Source: Alcanivorax sp. (GTDB taxonomy: Bacteria; Pseudomonadota; Gammaproteobacteria; Pseudomonadales; Alcanivoracaceae). Taken from it: 64,000 nucleotides of DNA. Both the position numbers and the translations under genes were made by a program. Within the stretch, counting starts at the first letter, position 1; every line of letters starts with the position of its first letter. The DNA lies in NCBI RefSeq assembly GCF_019431375.1, contig NZ_CP080267.1, positions 1,054,001-1,118,000 on the forward strand, given 5' to 3'. This document shows positions 60,940-64,000 of the stretch, piece by piece. The notes below the pieces were generated by a model. It was not told the origin of the DNA. It was given only the letters and a program-made list of their open reading frames with translations, and made no database searches.

Positions 60940-61645
60940 CGTGAACTACAAAAAGATCAGCATGGACGGGCTGTGGAACAACAACCCGGCCACCGTGCAG
61001 ATTCTCGGCTTGTGTCCACTGCTGGCAGTGACCGGCACCGTAGTCAACGCCCTGGGCCTGGGCCTGGCCACCCTGGTGGTACTAATGGGCTCCAATATCT
61101 GCGTGTCCCTGATTCGTCAGTACGTGACCGATGCGGTGCGCCTGCCGGCCTTCGTGATGATCATCGCCGCCATGGTGACGGTGATCGAAATGCTGATGCA
61201 GGCGTTCACCTTCGAGCTTTATGAAATCCTCGGCATCTTCATTCCGCTGATCGTGACCAACTGTACCGTGTTGGGGCGCGCCGATGCCTTTGCCAGCAAG
61301 AATCCGGTGTTACCCGCGGCCCTGGACGGCTTCATGATGGGCCTGGGTTTTCTGGTGATCCTGCTGATCCTTGGCGGCATGCGCGAACTGGTTGGCCAGG
61401 GCACCCTGTTTACCAACATGCAGCTGCTGTTCGGCCCCATGGCGGCGGACTGGCAACTTCAGGTGGTGGAAAACTACGGCGGCTTCCTGTTCGCCATTCT
61501 GCCACCGGGCGCCTTCGTGGGCCTGGGCTTGATCATCGCCGGCAAGAACGTGATCGACAAACGCCTCAAGGCGATCCAGAAAGCCAGAGCCAGCGACGAA
61601 CCCAAAGTCAGCCGCCGGGTGCGCACCACCGGCAAAGTCAGTTAA
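60932..61645 (+). CDS. rnfE: Rnf/Rsx membrane subunit E
   Basis: Integral membrane partner of RnfA with the same six-helix fold. The 237-residue protein has NNPATVQILGLCPLLAVTG and IPLIVTNCTVLGRADAF with the two conserved Cys, plus a basic C-terminal tail. The ATG at 60932 overlaps the end of rnfG by 8 bp. It is the last gene of the operon; nth, which follows in E. coli, is not here. A REP hairpin follows. Confidence 0.95.
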   Translation: MSDVNYKKISMDGLWNNNPATVQILGLCPLLAVTGTVVNALGLGLATLVVLMGSNICVSLIRQYVTDAVRLPAFVMIIAAMVTVIEMLMQAFTFELYEILGIFIPLIVTNCTVLGRADAFASKNPVLPAALDGFMMGLGFLVILLILGGMRELVGQGTLFTNMQLLFGPMAADWQLQVVENYGGFLFAILPPGAFVGLGLIIAGKNVIDKRLKAIQKARASDEPKVSRRVRTTGKVS

Positions 61646-61665
61646 ATGCACCACTTCGCCCTGCT

Positions 61666-61759
61666 GTAGGAGCGTCGCTGGCGGCGCGATAAACCCGTTT
61701 CGAAACTCGCTTCTCGCTACTTGCGACGGCTGTTATCGCGCCGCCAGCGACGCTCCTAC
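61666..61759. repeat. REP pair, perfect 27-bp arms (GTAGGAGCG type)
   Basis: Arms at 61666-61692 and 61733-61759 are exact inverse copies starting GTAGGAGCGTCGCTGGCGGC. An extra half-unit (CGAGCGTCTCTCCTAC) lies at 61779-61794. It follows rnfE and may stabilise the end of the rnf mRNA. Confidence 0.88.
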
Positions 61760-61790
61760 GGTAAGCCCTTTCGCGGCGCGAGCGTCTCTC

Positions 61791-62222
61791 CTACAGCACC
61801 AACCCTGCCACCAGTAAAGCCACCGCTACCAATCCGTGCGGCAGAAACACATGTCGCCAGCGCAGAATCCGTAGCAACTCCTGCCTTCCCCCGGCACGAC
61901 GGCTGCGATCCCAGCTGATAGCTGTCTGGAACGGGGCAATATCATCCACTTCACCTCGAAAATGCGCTTCGATTTTCTCGATGCGGGCGTAATGAGCAGA
62001 TTGAAAGGCCTTCCAGTGTCCCTCTACCAACCAGAACATCAAACTGCCCACCACTCCCACCCAGAGCAGCGCGGGACGATCAAAGAATGCCCCCGATCCG
62101 GCCAATACGCCGGCCAGAGTGACGCTCCACGCCTTGATGGTGAGCGACTTCTGATCGAACGAATCGATCAGCCCGGTCAGGTGGAAGTATTCGCTTTCCA
62201 GTTGCTGGTCCAGTTGTGACAT
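61791..62222 (-). CDS. Hypothetical membrane protein, 143 aa
   Basis: Not recognised by family. Two hydrophobic segments in the first half (SVTLAGVLAGSGAFF and LLWVGVVGSLMFWLVEG) and one at the end (HGLVAVALLVAGLVL), with a charged middle. The start LDQQLESEYFHLTGLIDSFDQKSLTIKAWSV resembles small SLATT-like or DUF-type membrane proteins, but this is a weak likeness. The final codons overlap a REP half-unit. It is divergent from the hemerythrin gene. Confidence 0.6.
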   Translation of the reverse strand: MSQLDQQLESEYFHLTGLIDSFDQKSLTIKAWSVTLAGVLAGSGAFFDRPALLWVGVVGSLMFWLVEGHWKAFQSAHYARIEKIEAHFRGEVDDIAPFQTAISWDRSRRAGGRQELLRILRWRHVFLPHGLVAVALLVAGLVL

Positions 62223-62331
62223 GCCATCCCCCCCCCCATGAATGGATCAGATTCTCCGATAAATCCGCGCTATTAAACGCGATTCAATCCAGCCAGACAA
62301 AACGTCACTGTATCGGGGAAGGAGAAATGCC

Positions 62332-62898
62332 ATGACCCACAAGACTCACACCCTACGTCACCACCCGCTGCCCGAGGATATCCGCGAACGGCTGTACGGC
62401 CCGGCGCGGGAGCAGTGGCGGGACCATCCCCATTACCTGATCAGCAATGCCCGGGCCCTGCAACGCAACCACCGCAACCTGAAGCGCCAGGCCCGGCAGT
62501 ATCATGGTGCTCTCACCCATGTCCTGGAGCTGGCTGAGGCGGATCGGAAGACAGAGGCCAACCGTCGCCTGCTCACCACTATCGGCAACCACGGCCACAA
62601 CCTGCTGAAAAACCTGCACAGCCATCATGGCTTCGAGGACAGCAGTGTATTCCCGGTATTACGTCAGCATCACCCACGGCTGGCGGCCGGTTTCGACGTG
62701 CTGGAACAGGATCACCTGGTACTGGATGCCCTGCTGGATGATATAGACCAGCAGCTCAATCACTTCCCGGCGCTGGCGACTGACCCGAGGAAACTGGACA
62801 TTGCGCACCGGCAAGCGGCAGATCTTGAGGCATTGCTGCACCGGCATATGGACGACGAGGAAGACATAATTGTGCCTATCTATTTGTTGTATATGTGA
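62332..62898 (+). CDS. Hemerythrin-like HHE-domain protein
   Basis: A 188-residue cytoplasmic protein with a four-helix hemerythrin HHE domain (about 60-185). Candidate di-iron ligands are the His in LHSHHGFEDSSVFP, HxxxE-type residues in EQDHLVLDALLDD and the late LHRHMDDEEDIIVP. Such proteins bind oxygen, NO or iron. GGAGAA precedes the ATG. Confidence 0.85.
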   Translation: MTHKTHTLRHHPLPEDIRERLYGPAREQWRDHPHYLISNARALQRNHRNLKRQARQYHGALTHVLELAEADRKTEANRRLLTTIGNHGHNLLKNLHSHHGFEDSSVFPVLRQHHPRLAAGFDVLEQDHLVLDALLDDIDQQLNHFPALATDPRKLDIAHRQAADLEALLHRHMDDEEDIIVPIYLLYM

Positions 62899-63019
62899 AT
62901 TTTTGCTTTCAATTGAACGCCATAATTCACATTCTTTTGCACTTGATGTGCGCCAGGTTACGAACCTTGAGCTGATTTAGGGATCATAATGGTCACAACC
63001 AACTAACAAGGAGTGAGCC

Positions 63020-63550
63020 ATGAAAAGTGCAGCAGTTGCCGCCCTCAGTATCGCAGGGGCCGTGGCCATCGCCGGCGTCGGCTACGGTGCCTACCAGGCC
63101 ATGACCCCGGCCACCTCAGGCTATGCCGAAGTGGTGAATGTGGACCCGATTGTGAAAACCTGGCAGGAACCCCGCGAGGTCTGTCAGCAAGTGACCGTGC
63201 AGCGCAAGAAGCCGGTCAAGGATGAACACCGCGTAACCGGTAGTGTGGTCGGTGCCGTGGTCGGCGGCGTGATCGGCCATCAGTTCGGCGGCGGCAGTGG
63301 CAAGGACGCCGCCACAGCAGGTGGTGCCATTGTCGGTGGTGTAGCCGGTAACCAGATCCAGAAAGGGATGCAGGATAAAAACACCTACACCACCACGGAA
63401 CAGCGCTGTAACACGGTGATGGAAGACAAGAGTCGTACTGAAGGTTATGACGTGACCTACGTCTTCAATGATCAGGAAGAAACCATTCGCATGGACAAGA
63501 AGCCCGGCGAACGGTTGCGCATCGAAGAGGGGCAAGTGGTTACCCAGTAA
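63020..63550 (+). CDS. Glycine-zipper 2TM (SlyB/Rickettsia 17-kDa-like) envelope protein
   Basis: A 176-residue envelope protein. An N-terminal hydrophobic signal anchor (about 4-26) precedes a glycine-zipper hairpin, TGSVVGAVVGGVIGHQFGGG and GGAIVGGVAGNQIQ (about 73-113), then a soluble C-terminus with TYVFNDQEETIRMDKKPGE. No lipobox Cys is seen. Related proteins stabilise the outer membrane. AAGGAGTG precedes the ATG, and a perfect terminator follows. Confidence 0.85.
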   Translation: MKSAAVAALSIAGAVAIAGVGYGAYQAMTPATSGYAEVVNVDPIVKTWQEPREVCQQVTVQRKKPVKDEHRVTGSVVGAVVGGVIGHQFGGGSGKDAATAGGAIVGGVAGNQIQKGMQDKNTYTTTEQRCNTVMEDKSRTEGYDVTYVFNDQEETIRMDKKPGERLRIEEGQVVTQ

Positions 63551-63570
63551 CCCTCTCCTGACGGCATAAA

Positions 63571-63596
63571 AAAGCCCGCGGACGCGGGCTTTTTTT
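63571..63596 (+). terminator. Rho-independent terminator
   Basis: AAAGCCCGCG / CGCGGGCTTT 10-bp stem with a GA loop, followed by TTTT; 20 bp after the glycine-zipper gene. The next 230 bp contain GGTCGGACGTC inverse repeats (near 63637 and 63761) but no gene. Confidence 0.92.
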
Positions 63597-63827
63597 GGTT
63601 CATCGCGGATCAGAGGGAAAGTGATACCGGGTCTGAGGTCGGACGTCAGAGGTCTGACGCTATAACCACAAAACCTGCTGGCCTTGAAGCAGCTATCCTG
63701 GCCTCGTGACACCCACGACCTCCCCGGGAAGCGCTTGAAAGCAGACTGGTTTCGGTTTTTGACGTCAGACGTCCGACCTGCCTGAATTCCCGCAAATGCG
63801 CCATGAGCTTTTTTGGTGCCTTTGCGG

Positions 63828-64000
63828 TCAACCCGACAGCACCGACACGAACGTCTGGATGATCGTCGCGTTGGCAATATCCACGATAAAGCCCCCTACT
63901 ACCGGCACAATGATGAATGCCAGCGGGGACGGCCCATGGTGCTGGGTGACCGCCTGGATGTTAGCCACTGCCGTAGGCGTAGCGCCCATGGCAAAGCCGC
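63828..64000 (-). CDS. gltS: Sodium/glutamate symporter, C-terminal end (runs off the window)
   Basis: The last 57 residues of a GltS-type Na+/glutamate importer: GFAMGATPTAVANIQAVTQH and PSPLAFIIVPVVGGFIVDIA are typical of the final helices. The stop TGA is at 63828-63830; the rest lies right of the window. Confidence 0.9.
   Translation of the reverse strand, partial: GFAMGATPTAVANIQAVTQHHGPSPLAFIIVPVVGGFIVDIANATIIQTFVSVLSG

Overview
The window looks like part of a gammaproteobacterial chromosome of the Alcanivorax/Oceanospirillales type, with Pseudomonas-like housekeeping genes. The backbone is GC-rich and holds dcd, mrp, umuDC, rsmC, slt, a 1600-residue NAD-dependent glutamate dehydrogenase, metG and a complete rnfABCDGE operon. 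The genus is an inference from gene content and repeat style; no rRNA is present to confirm it.

Layout. 1-10.4 kb: the end of dcd, mrp, a SIMPL lipoprotein with an AraC regulator, a patatin-like lipase, an SOS-controlled umuDC pair, a tRNA-Gly next to a large inverted repeat, an epimerase-like gene and rsmC. 10.5-23.3 kb: slt, a spermidine-synthase-like gene with a DUF748 giant, a thioesterase-like gene, a rhomboid protease facing a zinc-ribbon/membrane/TPR protein, a hydrolase-TetR pair, an SDR with a doubled operator, and a radical SAM gene behind a second SOS box. 23.4-38.8 kb: NAD-glutamate dehydrogenase, DUF2288, a PhoD-like phosphatase, two convergent sensor kinases (one with its receiver domain split off by a frameshift), metG and a class II aldolase. 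39.0-46.4 kb: an MpaB-family oxygenase, an SDR and a small acidic protein, followed by partial and scrambled second copies of all three. 54.0-64.0 kb: an aminotransferase, the Rnf operon, a hemerythrin protein, a glycine-zipper protein and the end of gltS.

The most interesting part is about 41.9-52.7 kb. It is an AT-richer, gene-cassette region with four recognisable integron attC sites, all in one orientation (reading on the minus strand), but no integrase gene: a CALIN-type cluster. Most cassette genes lie on the minus strand, and two end with their stop codon inside the attC site. Cargo includes a HigBA toxin-antitoxin pair next to the array, several unrecognised small proteins, a cation-diffusion-facilitator transporter coupled to a membrane-anchored AlbA_2/Schlafen-like protein, and a complete type II restriction-modification system whose endonuclease closely resembles EcoRV (catalytic Asp, Asp and Lys at the same residue numbers), with an M.EcoRV-like methylase and a controller protein with a tandem operator. 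The cassettes start at core sites attached to two diverged copies of a 270-bp leader rich in palindromes. Each leader copy is joined to the 3' end of a lipase-like gene, so the segment between them is bounded by long direct repeats.

Working together: Rnf is a membrane ion-pumping or reductant-supplying complex encoded as one tightly overlapping operon. umuDC and the radical SAM gene form a small DNA-damage regulon. The R-M cassette is laid out for timed expression, with methylase and controller/endonuclease divergent around a controller operator.
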